Shown piece after piece: positions 25,265 through 32,961 of a stretch of 37,584 nt of DNA. The notes beneath the pieces were generated by a model that ran no database searches, was not told the origin of the DNA, and saw only the letters and a list, made by a program, of their open reading frames with translations. Made by a program: the position numbers and the translations under genes. Each line of letters opens with the position of its first letter. The first letter of the stretch is position 1. Origin of the DNA: Caldifarciminota bacterium UBA2202 (lineage in GTDB: Bacteria; Hydrothermota; 32-111); NCBI GenBank assembly GCA_002327905.1, contig DCUY01000057.1:1-37584 (forward strand), written 5' to 3'.

Positions 25265-27281
25265 ATCCATTTCTTTGATTTTAATCATTCTTTTTGCTTT
25301 ATCGGCATTTTCGTATGAGATTACAACTGACTGGAGTAAAATGCAGGGAATGACAAATTCAATAGCTGACAAACCTGTGATAATAAGAATCGAAAAAGAC
25401 TCTTTGGAAGAGTGTGACTCGGTATTTGCAGTATTCACTTCCCTTTCAGGCAAATTAGAATTTTTCAAAGACACTGTATTCACTGACAAAAACGGCATGA
25501 TAGAGAATCAAGTTAAGCTTGGCAGCAAGATGGGTGAATATATTTTTAAGGCTGATATTTATGATGGAAGTCAGATGGTAAAGAGTTTTGATTATAAAGT
25601 TATAGGACTTAATATTATTGAAATTATCGTGATTCTCCTTGGAGGCCTCGGATTGTTTTTATTCGGTATGAAGTACATGTCTGACGGTCTTCAAAACATA
25701 TCCGGAAACGGTCTCAGAAATATAATAGCAAAGGTCACGAAAAGCACTTTTACAGGCGTATTGACGGGTTTTGCCGTGACAAGCATCATACAATCATCAA
25801 GCGCCACAACTGTAATGGTTGTGGGGCTTGTGAATGCGGGAATAATGACTCTTATGCAGTCAATAGGAATAATAATGGGAGCGAATATCGGAACAACAAT
25901 GACTGCTCAGCTGATAGCATTTAAGTTTGAAACAGTGGCACTTCCATGCATAACAGTAGGAGTGCTGATGCTGTTGTTTATAAAAAACCAAAAATTAAAA
26001 CTCTTCGGAGAGACTCTCTTTGGATTTGGTCTGCTCTTCTACGGCATTACAATGATGTCGCAGGCAATCAGTCCGATAAAGGATTCTCCCAAGCTTATAG
26101 AATTCTTCATAATGTTCAGCAAATCGCCTATTCTCGCAATGCTTGCAGGAATGATTATCACAATGGTCATTCAATCATCAAGCGCCACTGTCGGTTTGAC
26201 TATGGTGCTTGCTTCGCAGGGACTTATCGACATTTATGCGGCTGTTCCTCTTGTTCTTGGAGAGAATGTCGGAACAACCATAACAGCCCTTCTGGCTGCT
26301 ATATCTTCAAATAGAAATGGAAAGCGCGCCGCCATAGTACATTCTTTATTCAACATAATCGGAGTGCTTTATATGATGACAGGATTCTATCTGATAAAAA
26401 TCGGAGGAGTGCCTGCCTATTTAAGGTTAATTGATTTAATTACACCTGGAAGCAATCTTGCCGGAGAAAATATCTCGCGGTATATTGCAAACTCCCACAC
26501 TGTATTCAATGTATTCAATATGATTGTATTTCTCCCGTTTGCCGGTGTTCTCAAGTTTCTCGCGGAGAAGATTATTCCTGACGCGAAGCATGTTGAAAAG
26601 CGCACCACCACTACAAAATATCTTGACAAGAATCTCCTCGTAAACCCGCATATAGCTTTGTTTCAAGTGAGAAAAGAGATGCAGCATATGCTTGACACTG
26701 CAATGGAATCTATTTCGCTTGCAACTGATGTGATTGTAGATGACAAGACAGAACTTATTGATAAAGTTAAAAAGCTCGAAATGAAGACGGATATACTGCA
26801 GAATGAAATAACAAATTATCTCATTTCAATTTCAAAGGAGCATCTTACTGATGAAGAATTCTCACAGATTCCTGTTTATATCCATTCAATCAATGATATT
26901 GAGAGGATAGGAGACCATGCAATGAATATTCTTGAATTCTCGCAGATGCTTAAAGAAAGCAAAATAGAATTTTCACAATCTGCTTTCGATGATATAAGAA
27001 AGATGAATTCATTGCTTATGAAGATGATGGATGAAACTAACAAGGCGATTGAAGACATGTCTGAAGAGAGAATCAGAGACATCTTTGTAATGGAGGACAA
27101 TCTCAATGAGTTTGAAAGAGAATTCAATAAAAATCACATGCTCCGTCTGACGAAACATACCTGCAAGAATGAATCAGCCGCATTATTTACGGATATTCTC
27201 ACATCGTATGAAAGATGCGGCGACCATGTTATGAATATTGCGCAGGCTATAAACAATCAATTCCAATGGAGGAACAAATGA
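25257..27281 (+). CDS. Na+/phosphate cotransporter (NptA/PNaS family) with N-terminal exported domain
   Basis: 674 residues. A signal peptide (about 1-19) and about 95 periplasmic residues with Ig-like beta character precede the membrane domain, which starts near 120 (IIEIIVILLGGLGLFLFG). Two QSSSAT repeats (IIQSSSATTVMVVGL and VIQSSSATVGLTMVL) form the transport core. After the last helix a PhoU-like helical region (about 460-670) ends the protein. It imports or exports phosphate with sodium. The N-terminal domain is additional to the standard E. coli YjbB-type layout. Confidence 0.9.
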   Translation: MNKSISLILIILFALSAFSYEITTDWSKMQGMTNSIADKPVIIRIEKDSLEECDSVFAVFTSLSGKLEFFKDTVFTDKNGMIENQVKLGSKMGEYIFKADIYDGSQMVKSFDYKVIGLNIIEIIVILLGGLGLFLFGMKYMSDGLQNISGNGLRNIIAKVTKSTFTGVLTGFAVTSIIQSSSATTVMVVGLVNAGIMTLMQSIGIIMGANIGTTMTAQLIAFKFETVALPCITVGVLMLLFIKNQKLKLFGETLFGFGLLFYGITMMSQAISPIKDSPKLIEFFIMFSKSPILAMLAGMIITMVIQSSSATVGLTMVLASQGLIDIYAAVPLVLGENVGTTITALLAAISSNRNGKRAAIVHSLFNIIGVLYMMTGFYLIKIGGVPAYLRLIDLITPGSNLAGENISRYIANSHTVFNVFNMIVFLPFAGVLKFLAEKIIPDAKHVEKRTTTTKYLDKNLLVNPHIALFQVRKEMQHMLDTAMESISLATDVIVDDKTELIDKVKKLEMKTDILQNEITNYLISISKEHLTDEEFSQIPVYIHSINDIERIGDHAMNILEFSQMLKESKIEFSQSAFDDIRKMNSLLMKMMDETNKAIEDMSEERIRDIFVMEDNLNEFEREFNKNHMLRLTKHTCKNESAALFTDILTSYERCGDHVMNIAQAINNQFQWRNK

Positions 27282-28363
27282 TACATTTTAAGGATGAATT
27301 AAAAAACATCAAAAATTATGTGCCCGGAAAGCCCATTGAGGAAGTGAAGCGGGAACTCGGATTAAAAGGGAAGATAATCAAACTCGCTTCAAATGAAAAT
27401 CCTCTCGGAATATCTCCCAAAGCAAAGAGAGTTATTGAATCAAGCATAAATGAACTTCACCTTTATCCAGATGACACCAACTATTACCTCAAGAAGAAAA
27501 TAAGCGAAAAGACAGGAGTTGAAGAAGAACATATAATAATAGGAAACGGTTCGGTTGAATTAATCAATAACATTGTCTTCTCTTTCACCAAGAGACATGA
27601 CAATCTGCTTCGCTGTGACCCGTCTTTTATACTGTTTTCTATTTCAGGCCTTATGAACGGATGCAATGTTATTAATATCCCGACTAAGAATTTCACATTT
27701 GATGTTGAGGAGATGATAAGAAAATCTGAAGAGACGGATGCTAAGATAATATATTTTGACAATCCGAATAATCCCATGGGCACAATGATTGATGAGGATA
27801 GAGTTGAGTATTTCTTGAAAAAAATACAAAATGACAGGATAGTGATTCTTGATGAAGCTTACAATGATTATATGGATATAAAAATGAGAATCAATTCCGC
27901 AAGACTTCTCAGAAAACATAAGAATCTTGCAGTTCTGCGCACATTCTCAAAGATATACGGACTTGCAGGACTCAGAATAGGCTACGGAATGGCAAATGAT
28001 GAGATAATGGAAGTATTAAACAAAGTGCGCCTTCCTTTCAATGTCAATCTTCTCGCTCAGAGAGCCGCGCTTGCCGCAATTGATGATGCAAAATATCTAA
28101 AGGAGAGCAAAGAATTGAATGACAGGGGCATTATGTTTCTGACAGAGTCTTTGGAAAAAATGAATTACACGGTTGTAAAATCCCATACAAACTTCATTAC
28201 ATTTGACACAAAGACGGATGCTATGGAGGTCTTTAAAAAGCTTGAAAAGAAGGGCATAATAGTAAGACCGATAGCAAATTACGGATTGAAATCATTCTTA
28301 AGAGTGACAACAGGGACGGATTCTGAAAATAGAAAATTCATTAAAGCTTTAAGGGAGGTATAA
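27278..28363 (+). CDS. hisC: HisC-like PLP aminotransferase
   Basis: 361 residues. Fold-type I aminotransferase: LASNENPLG, YFDNPNNPMG (162-166 NPNNP), LDEAY (191-195), the PLP lysine Lys225 in FSKIYGLAGLRIGY. The sequence best fits histidinol-phosphate aminotransferase, but no other his gene is present. Adjacent ptb, and the buk/oxidoreductase operon elsewhere, make an amino-acid catabolic role (aromatic or branched-chain transamination) a real alternative. ATG 27278 overlaps the previous stop as ATGA and has GGAGG at 27268-27272; an earlier start at 27215 lies within the transporter gene. Confidence 0.85.
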   Translation: MIHFKDELKNIKNYVPGKPIEEVKRELGLKGKIIKLASNENPLGISPKAKRVIESSINELHLYPDDTNYYLKKKISEKTGVEEEHIIIGNGSVELINNIVFSFTKRHDNLLRCDPSFILFSISGLMNGCNVINIPTKNFTFDVEEMIRKSEETDAKIIYFDNPNNPMGTMIDEDRVEYFLKKIQNDRIVILDEAYNDYMDIKMRINSARLLRKHKNLAVLRTFSKIYGLAGLRIGYGMANDEIMEVLNKVRLPFNVNLLAQRAALAAIDDAKYLKESKELNDRGIMFLTESLEKMNYTVVKSHTNFITFDTKTDAMEVFKKLEKKGIIVRPIANYGLKSFLRVTTGTDSENRKFIKALREV

Positions 28364-29248
28364 ATGAAGTTTTCGGACATAATCACCAAAGCAAAAGAGA
28401 ATAAAAAAATATTGTCAGTGGCATGCGCGGATGATGAAACAGTTTTAAGGGCTTGCTCGAATGCATATAAAGAGGGATTATGCACCCCCATATTTGTAGG
28501 AGACAAGGTTAAGATTGAGGAAATATGCAAGAAAGAATCCATTGACATAAAAAAGTTTGATATAATTGACGAGAAGGACAAAACACTTGCCTGTGAAAAA
28601 GCTGTCAGGCTTGTATCCGAAAATAAAGCCCAGTTTTTAATGAAGGGATATATTGATACTTCAGTTTTGGGAAAGGCAGTTTTAAATAAAGAATGGGGCA
28701 TGCGGACAGGCAGCTCTCTCTCTCATGTCTCTCTATTCCAAGTCCCCAAATACCACAAACCGTTCATTCTCACTGACACAGGATTTATTATAAAGCCAGA
28801 TGTTACAATGAAAGTTGATATAATAAATAATGCAGTGAAAGTTATGCGCACTCTTGGAGTCGATGTTCCCAAAGTCGCTATTCTTGCGGCTGTAGAGAAG
28901 GTGAATGCCGATATGGTAGAGACAATTGATGCCGCTCTTTTATCAGGAATGAATAAAAGGGGACAGATAGCAAATTGCATAATTGACGGCCCATTGGCTT
29001 TTGATTTGGCAATTTCAAAGGAATCGGCGCATCATAAAAAAGTTATAAGCGAAGTTGCAGGTGATGCAGACATACTTGTCGTGCCTGATTTGGCATGCGG
29101 AAATATTATGGCTAAGACAATGATTTACTGGACTGATTGCGAATTTGCAGGGATAATAGTGGGGGCAAAAGCTCCTATAGTTTTAATCTCCCGTTCGGAT
29201 AATGAGAAGAATAAAATGATGTCTATTGCTTTCGGAGCGTCTGTGTAA
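28364..29248 (+). CDS. ptb: phosphate butyryltransferase
   Basis: 294 residues, phosphate acetyl/butyryltransferase family. It converts butyryl-CoA or a branched acyl-CoA plus phosphate to the acyl phosphate that Buk uses. Family segments include FLMKGYIDTSVLGKAVL, LTDTGFIIKPD, CIIDGPLAFDLAIS and ADILVVPDLACGNIMAK. The start abuts the aminotransferase stop, with GGGAGG before it. It is the last gene of the long operon; the 3' end overlaps the convergent FemAB-like gene by 26 nt. Confidence 0.93.
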   Translation: MKFSDIITKAKENKKILSVACADDETVLRACSNAYKEGLCTPIFVGDKVKIEEICKKESIDIKKFDIIDEKDKTLACEKAVRLVSENKAQFLMKGYIDTSVLGKAVLNKEWGMRTGSSLSHVSLFQVPKYHKPFILTDTGFIIKPDVTMKVDIINNAVKVMRTLGVDVPKVAILAAVEKVNADMVETIDAALLSGMNKRGQIANCIIDGPLAFDLAISKESAHHKKVISEVAGDADILVVPDLACGNIMAKTMIYWTDCEFAGIIVGAKAPIVLISRSDNEKNKMMSIAFGASV

Positions 29249-30122
29249 TTTTCAAAATATTGACATCTTCAAGATAAGGAGGGAAGTATCCCTCCTTTTT
29301 ATTTTCATTCAATTTATAAAAGAGTTCTTCATTATGAATAAGCTTAAGATGATTTGTCTTCAAAACTCTTGTTGAAAACTGCTTCTTAAATAGAGACAAT
29401 GAGTCATTCTCTTCAACTCCTCCTCCAAGACCGATGTACTTAATCCCATTATTAAAAGCATATTTATAGAATTCAAACAATAAAACAACATTTGCTCCCA
29501 AGTGTTTTCCCATATCGCTTGAAACATTGGCAATATAATAAGCGGAATCTTTTGAAACAATAAATAAACTTGAAGCAATTTCAAGGTTATTCACAGAGTA
29601 TGTCATTTGAACAGCAAACTGGGATTCAATCAGAGATGTCAATGAATTGTTGTCACAGAAGAATTCATTTTTAAATTCAAGCGCTTCTTCAATGAGACCT
29701 ATTTCTTTCGATATTGATACTGCGTCTTTTATTGGTTTTGACAAAATCGCCCTTGTGCGGTTCGGTAGCGAAGAAAGATAATCCTCAGGCTCTGCTTTTA
29801 CATCAATTATATAGAAGCTTGAAGATTCCACAACATTATATAGTCCTTTAAGTGGAATATGATTGTCAATAAAAGGATTGAATCTTATAAATTCGCACAC
29901 TATATTGTTTGTTTTTATAAATTCCGCCCGCTTTGCAACAAAATCTTCAACCTCAAGCATTCCCGACTCTCTCTTCCAAAGAGGCCCCTGATAACCCAAT
30001 GAGGACATTGATAAATTGCCGTTATAACTTAAAAGCAGAAATGGATAAATGAAATTATCAGTCTCTATTTTACATTCTTTGTAATAGCTCAAGAGAGTAT
30101 TCGAAAAGAAAATATCATTCAT
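29223..30122 (-). CDS. FemAB-like acyltransferase (GNAT fold)
   Basis: 299 residues. The pattern (CEFIRFNPF early, paired GNAT halves, then YIANVSSDMGKHLGANVVLLFEFYKYAFNNGIKYIGLGGG and LSLFKKQFS) matches FemAB/BioF2-like acyltransferases. Those attach amino acids or acyl groups to peptidoglycan precursors or surface sugars. Cytoplasmic, no signal peptide. It overlaps the SurA-like gene by 4 nt and converges on ptb with a 26-nt overlap. Substrate not identifiable. Confidence 0.7.
   Translation of the reverse strand: MNDIFFSNTLLSYYKECKIETDNFIYPFLLLSYNGNLSMSSLGYQGPLWKRESGMLEVEDFVAKRAEFIKTNNIVCEFIRFNPFIDNHIPLKGLYNVVESSSFYIIDVKAEPEDYLSSLPNRTRAILSKPIKDAVSISKEIGLIEEALEFKNEFFCDNNSLTSLIESQFAVQMTYSVNNLEIASSLFIVSKDSAYYIANVSSDMGKHLGANVVLLFEFYKYAFNNGIKYIGLGGGVEENDSLSLFKKQFSTRVLKTNHLKLIHNEELFYKLNENKKEGYFPPYLEDVNILKITQTLRKQ
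29276..29305 (+). terminator. intrinsic terminator of the 17-gene operon, inside the convergent gene
   Basis: Stem AAGGAGGGA (29276-29284), loop AGTA, and TCCCTCCTT (29289-29297), then TTTATTTT. Strong for plus-strand transcripts. On the minus strand no U-tract follows, so the hairpin should not stop the FemAB-like gene, whose codons it occupies. Confidence 0.92.
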
Positions 30123-30916
30123 TTGATGTCAGTTAATTTGTCCCAGATCGAATTTTCAGAGAGAAGTTTAAATGCCCTCATGTATGACTGATCATAAAAA
30201 TGAATTTTATAATTCTTTGAATAATTCAATGCAAATTCCTCAAAACCGACTTTTCTTATTCTGTAACCCTTATTTGTTTTACCGTCAAAGAGAGAGACAT
30301 AATAATAATTATTATCTTCATACATATTGATTGAATCCTTTTGAAAAATAGTGTCAGAGTCCGCATCCTCAGGGGAGAGGGATTTAATGAAATACTCAAC
30401 ACTGTCAGACAAGAGCTCCTTTTGGCATTCCTTTCCTTTCCATGATTTATAGATTGCCACGGATTTGACGTATCTCTCTTTTTGTATGGAATTCATGTCA
30501 TTTGAAATTTTATCTGCAAGAAGATTTTCTGCTATAAACTGCTTTAAAAAATATTTATATGTATTTTTACTGCCGAAGATTCTTTCAAAAGAGTCAATAA
30601 GTGAGGATGAGTTTTTGTCATTTTTAAGCATTTTAGAATATGCTTCATAAGTAGAGTCGGAAATATTGATACCTGCTTTTCTGCAAAGATCCTCAATTAT
30701 AGCATCTTTAATTATCTCAAAGGCTATGGAAGTCGAGTAAATCGAATCAATATTATTCGACAACATATAAACTTTTTTGTATTGTTCAATATAATCTTCA
30801 TTTATAGAAGCGCCATTTACTGAAAACACCTTTTTATTGAAATTTGAAAAAAGAATGAATGCAAATATCAGAATGATTAGTAAAGTTATTAAAAAAATGA
30901 ATGATGATTTTTTCAT
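30119..30916 (-). CDS. membrane-anchored SurA/PpiD-N-like protein without PPIase domain
   Basis: 265 residues. A single N-terminal anchor (about 6-25) is followed by VFSVNGASINEDYIEQYKK, typical of the first strand and helix of SurA/PrsA/PpiD chaperone domains (VNG-x-I), then a long helical region. No parvulin (PPIase) module is recognisable. It could be a periplasmic foldase or a pilus/outer-membrane assembly helper. The assignment rests mainly on the N-terminal pattern. Confidence 0.55.
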   Translation of the reverse strand: MKKSSFIFLITLLIILIFAFILFSNFNKKVFSVNGASINEDYIEQYKKVYMLSNNIDSIYSTSIAFEIIKDAIIEDLCRKAGINISDSTYEAYSKMLKNDKNSSSLIDSFERIFGSKNTYKYFLKQFIAENLLADKISNDMNSIQKERYVKSVAIYKSWKGKECQKELLSDSVEYFIKSLSPEDADSDTIFQKDSINMYEDNNYYYVSLFDGKTNKGYRIRKVGFEEFALNYSKNYKIHFYDQSYMRAFKLLSENSIWDKLTDIK

Positions 30917-31434
30917 AAAACTCTCATGTATTTCTTAATAACAGCATTAAGAACTATCATATATGACGGATGAAAATTATCTCTGTAACTTTCAGAGTGA
31001 TGAGGTGTCTCTCCATAAAGATTGAATGTGTTGATTATGCTCTTAACTGACTCTTTATTGAATGAGGAATATCCTGAAAGAATAGAATCGATTTTAGAGG
31101 GAGATATAGGTTCAATAAAATCAGGGGAGAAGTATTCAAAGTTTTCAGTAAAGAGATTGGCGAGAAGATTGACTGATTTATACTTTCTTAAAAACGGAAT
31201 TATATGAATTTTCAGGCAATTTTCGGATATCTGCTGATAAACTTCTTTGTACTTCACTAGTTCGCGCTTTGTCCTGTATTCCTCTCTAATATTTTCGGCA
31301 ACTTGGATTACATTAGGCCTCTCGCGCATTTTATGAAAAGGACCCGTAAATGACTGAATAATGAACTTGGCTATATCAGCCTCTTTTATGAAATCTTTGC
31401 AGATCTCAATTTCCTGAGAAAGATATTGGTTCAT
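30913..31434 (-). CDS. unknown protein downstream of the pilin terminator
   Basis: 173 residues, not recognised. Soluble, mostly helical, no signal peptide. The C-terminal part has TFNLYGETPHHSESYRDNFHPSYMIV (residues about 136-161), His- and Tyr-rich, which may be an active or binding site. The ATG lies directly after a terminator-like hairpin and has no Shine-Dalgarno. It overlaps the SurA-like gene by 4 nt (ATGA), so the three genes form one unit. Confidence 0.6.
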   Translation of the reverse strand: MNQYLSQEIEICKDFIKEADIAKFIIQSFTGPFHKMRERPNVIQVAENIREEYRTKRELVKYKEVYQQISENCLKIHIIPFLRKYKSVNLLANLFTENFEYFSPDFIEPISPSKIDSILSGYSSFNKESVKSIINTFNLYGETPHHSESYRDNFHPSYMIVLNAVIKKYMRVL

Positions 31435-31436
31435 AG

Positions 31437-31467
31437 CAAATAAAAGAGAAGGGATGACTCTTCTCTT
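31437..31467 (-). terminator. intrinsic terminator of the minor-pilin operon
   Basis: On the minus strand AAGAGAAG (31467-31460), an 8-nt loop, CTTCTCTT (31451-31444), then TTATTT. The stem overlaps the last bases of the pilX-like stop codon. Only a few bases separate it from the next ATG at 31434. Confidence 0.8.
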
Positions 31468-32941
31468 AATTTATCTCCTTCCATCCTAATAGTTTGAAGA
31501 ATTCAAGGTCAGACTCAACAGTCTGTTTTAATGCCTCGCTTGAGTACATAAAGAAGATCCTTGCGTTTCCTGTTGCATGTACATCCATAAATCCTTTGAT
31601 AACCATTGCACCGAGAATCCAAACATCCACAGTTCCTGCAACATTACCTGTCCAATTACCTTCAACATAAAGAAGTCCCTTATGCTGAGAATATCCATTG
31701 CCGCTGTGAAAATCAATGTCTCCCTTAACCCATATTATTCCTTTGGTTTGAGTACCGGTAGGAATTCCTGTCCATGTACCTGTAGCCGGAGTGATTCTAT
31801 AGTATCTTACGCTATCGGGATCATTAGGCAAGGTTGTGACATCGTTCCAAGGAATATTGTCATTCATCTCGCTTTCACTTGAGAATCCAAGTAATTCATA
31901 TAACTCAGGAATGACAATTGAATACTTGACAATAATGTCCGGATTTCCAAAAATATGGTACATTGATGCACCAAAAGAACTTAAATTTGCAGAAGTTGTA
32001 GCAATTCCGGCAAGACAGCCTACTCGTGAACAATATTCATCATATTCAATTCTATTGATTGCCCATCCATGCGCAACAGGATTCCAATAATAGTGATTAT
32101 AACTTGGATGGTATGTTGAATCGTAAGGCGTGTTAACGTGATATTTAGGAGGTCCTATCTGCTGGCTCGCAGTTCCGGCAAGAGAATCATCCCAACATGT
32201 GGTCGGAGCTCCGGTAAATCCGGGGGCGGGCCATAAAGATGCGCCCGGTGCTAAAGGACAAACATTGAAAGGAGTGTCCATTCTGTGATTATGACCGCAG
32301 ACATATGGATCAACATTTCCTGTGGACTGTAGAACTATGGTTGCCGCTGAAAGAGCAGATTGAACTTTTATGTTGACTTCCTGTTTGGATATTTCTGCTA
32401 AAATCTTTTTCAATGCTTTCCCGCTTCTTGCTGTTATTTCAACAACTTCAACAGGAGGATATTCAGTAACAAGTGAAGGAGGACCCAAGAATTGTTTTTG
32501 TGTCTTTGAATCAAAGAAATATATTTGTGTTGAATCCTCGCTTAATTTATGATGAACAACCAAACTCAAATTTGAATCAAAATCCTCTGTTGTGTAATCA
32601 AGCTCTATGCTATCCAAATCATTTTGAAGAGAGTTTTTATAATAGATATGAGCAGTTGAATCGTCTTCCTCAAGAGTTCCGAAAGTGATATATGTAGTCC
32701 ATGTGGTTGTTAGAGGAACACCGACATCTCCAATAAATAAAGGGTCATCAGGCTCAAGATTCATTCTGTGCTTGATTTCATCAAGAGCAGATTCAGCAAC
32801 TGCAACAACCTGAACTGATGATGCCTGATATACTGATATTGCGGTTTCGCTCTTTATGGTGAACATCATCCCTGCGGCAAGAAGACTAAGCAGTAAAATT
32901 ATCATGATAGTTGTGACTAATGCTACTCCGCTTTTTTTCAT
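31466..32941 (-). CDS. PilX-like pilus assembly protein
   Basis: 491 residues. The N-terminus KKSGVALVTTIMIILLLSLLAAGMM followed by SVQVVAVAESALDEIKHRMN is the PilX_N pattern (hydrophobic helix, then a conserved AESALDEI-like helix). The C-terminal half has Gly/Asp-rich turns (GIIWVKGDIDFHSGN, LLYVEGNWTG, DVWILGAMVIKG) suggestive of a beta-solenoid. PilX is a minor pilin of the type IV pilus tip complex. ATG 32941 is set by AAGGAG upstream; an in-frame start at 32992 would add 17 residues overlapping pilW and lacks support. Confidence 0.82.
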   Translation of the reverse strand: MKKSGVALVTTIMIILLLSLLAAGMMFTIKSETAISVYQASSVQVVAVAESALDEIKHRMNLEPDDPLFIGDVGVPLTTTWTTYITFGTLEEDDSTAHIYYKNSLQNDLDSIELDYTTEDFDSNLSLVVHHKLSEDSTQIYFFDSKTQKQFLGPPSLVTEYPPVEVVEITARSGKALKKILAEISKQEVNIKVQSALSAATIVLQSTGNVDPYVCGHNHRMDTPFNVCPLAPGASLWPAPGFTGAPTTCWDDSLAGTASQQIGPPKYHVNTPYDSTYHPSYNHYYWNPVAHGWAINRIEYDEYCSRVGCLAGIATTSANLSSFGASMYHIFGNPDIIVKYSIVIPELYELLGFSSESEMNDNIPWNDVTTLPNDPDSVRYYRITPATGTWTGIPTGTQTKGIIWVKGDIDFHSGNGYSQHKGLLYVEGNWTGNVAGTVDVWILGAMVIKGFMDVHATGNARIFFMYSSEALKQTVESDLEFFKLLGWKEIN

Positions 32942-32961
32942 ATTATTTCTCCTTATTAATT

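Noticed and set aside
30465..32688. Several plus-strand open frames of 60-101 codons opposite the pilX-like and SurA-like genes
   Set aside because: They lie wholly within well-supported minus-strand genes, lack ribosome sites and show no protein-like motifs.
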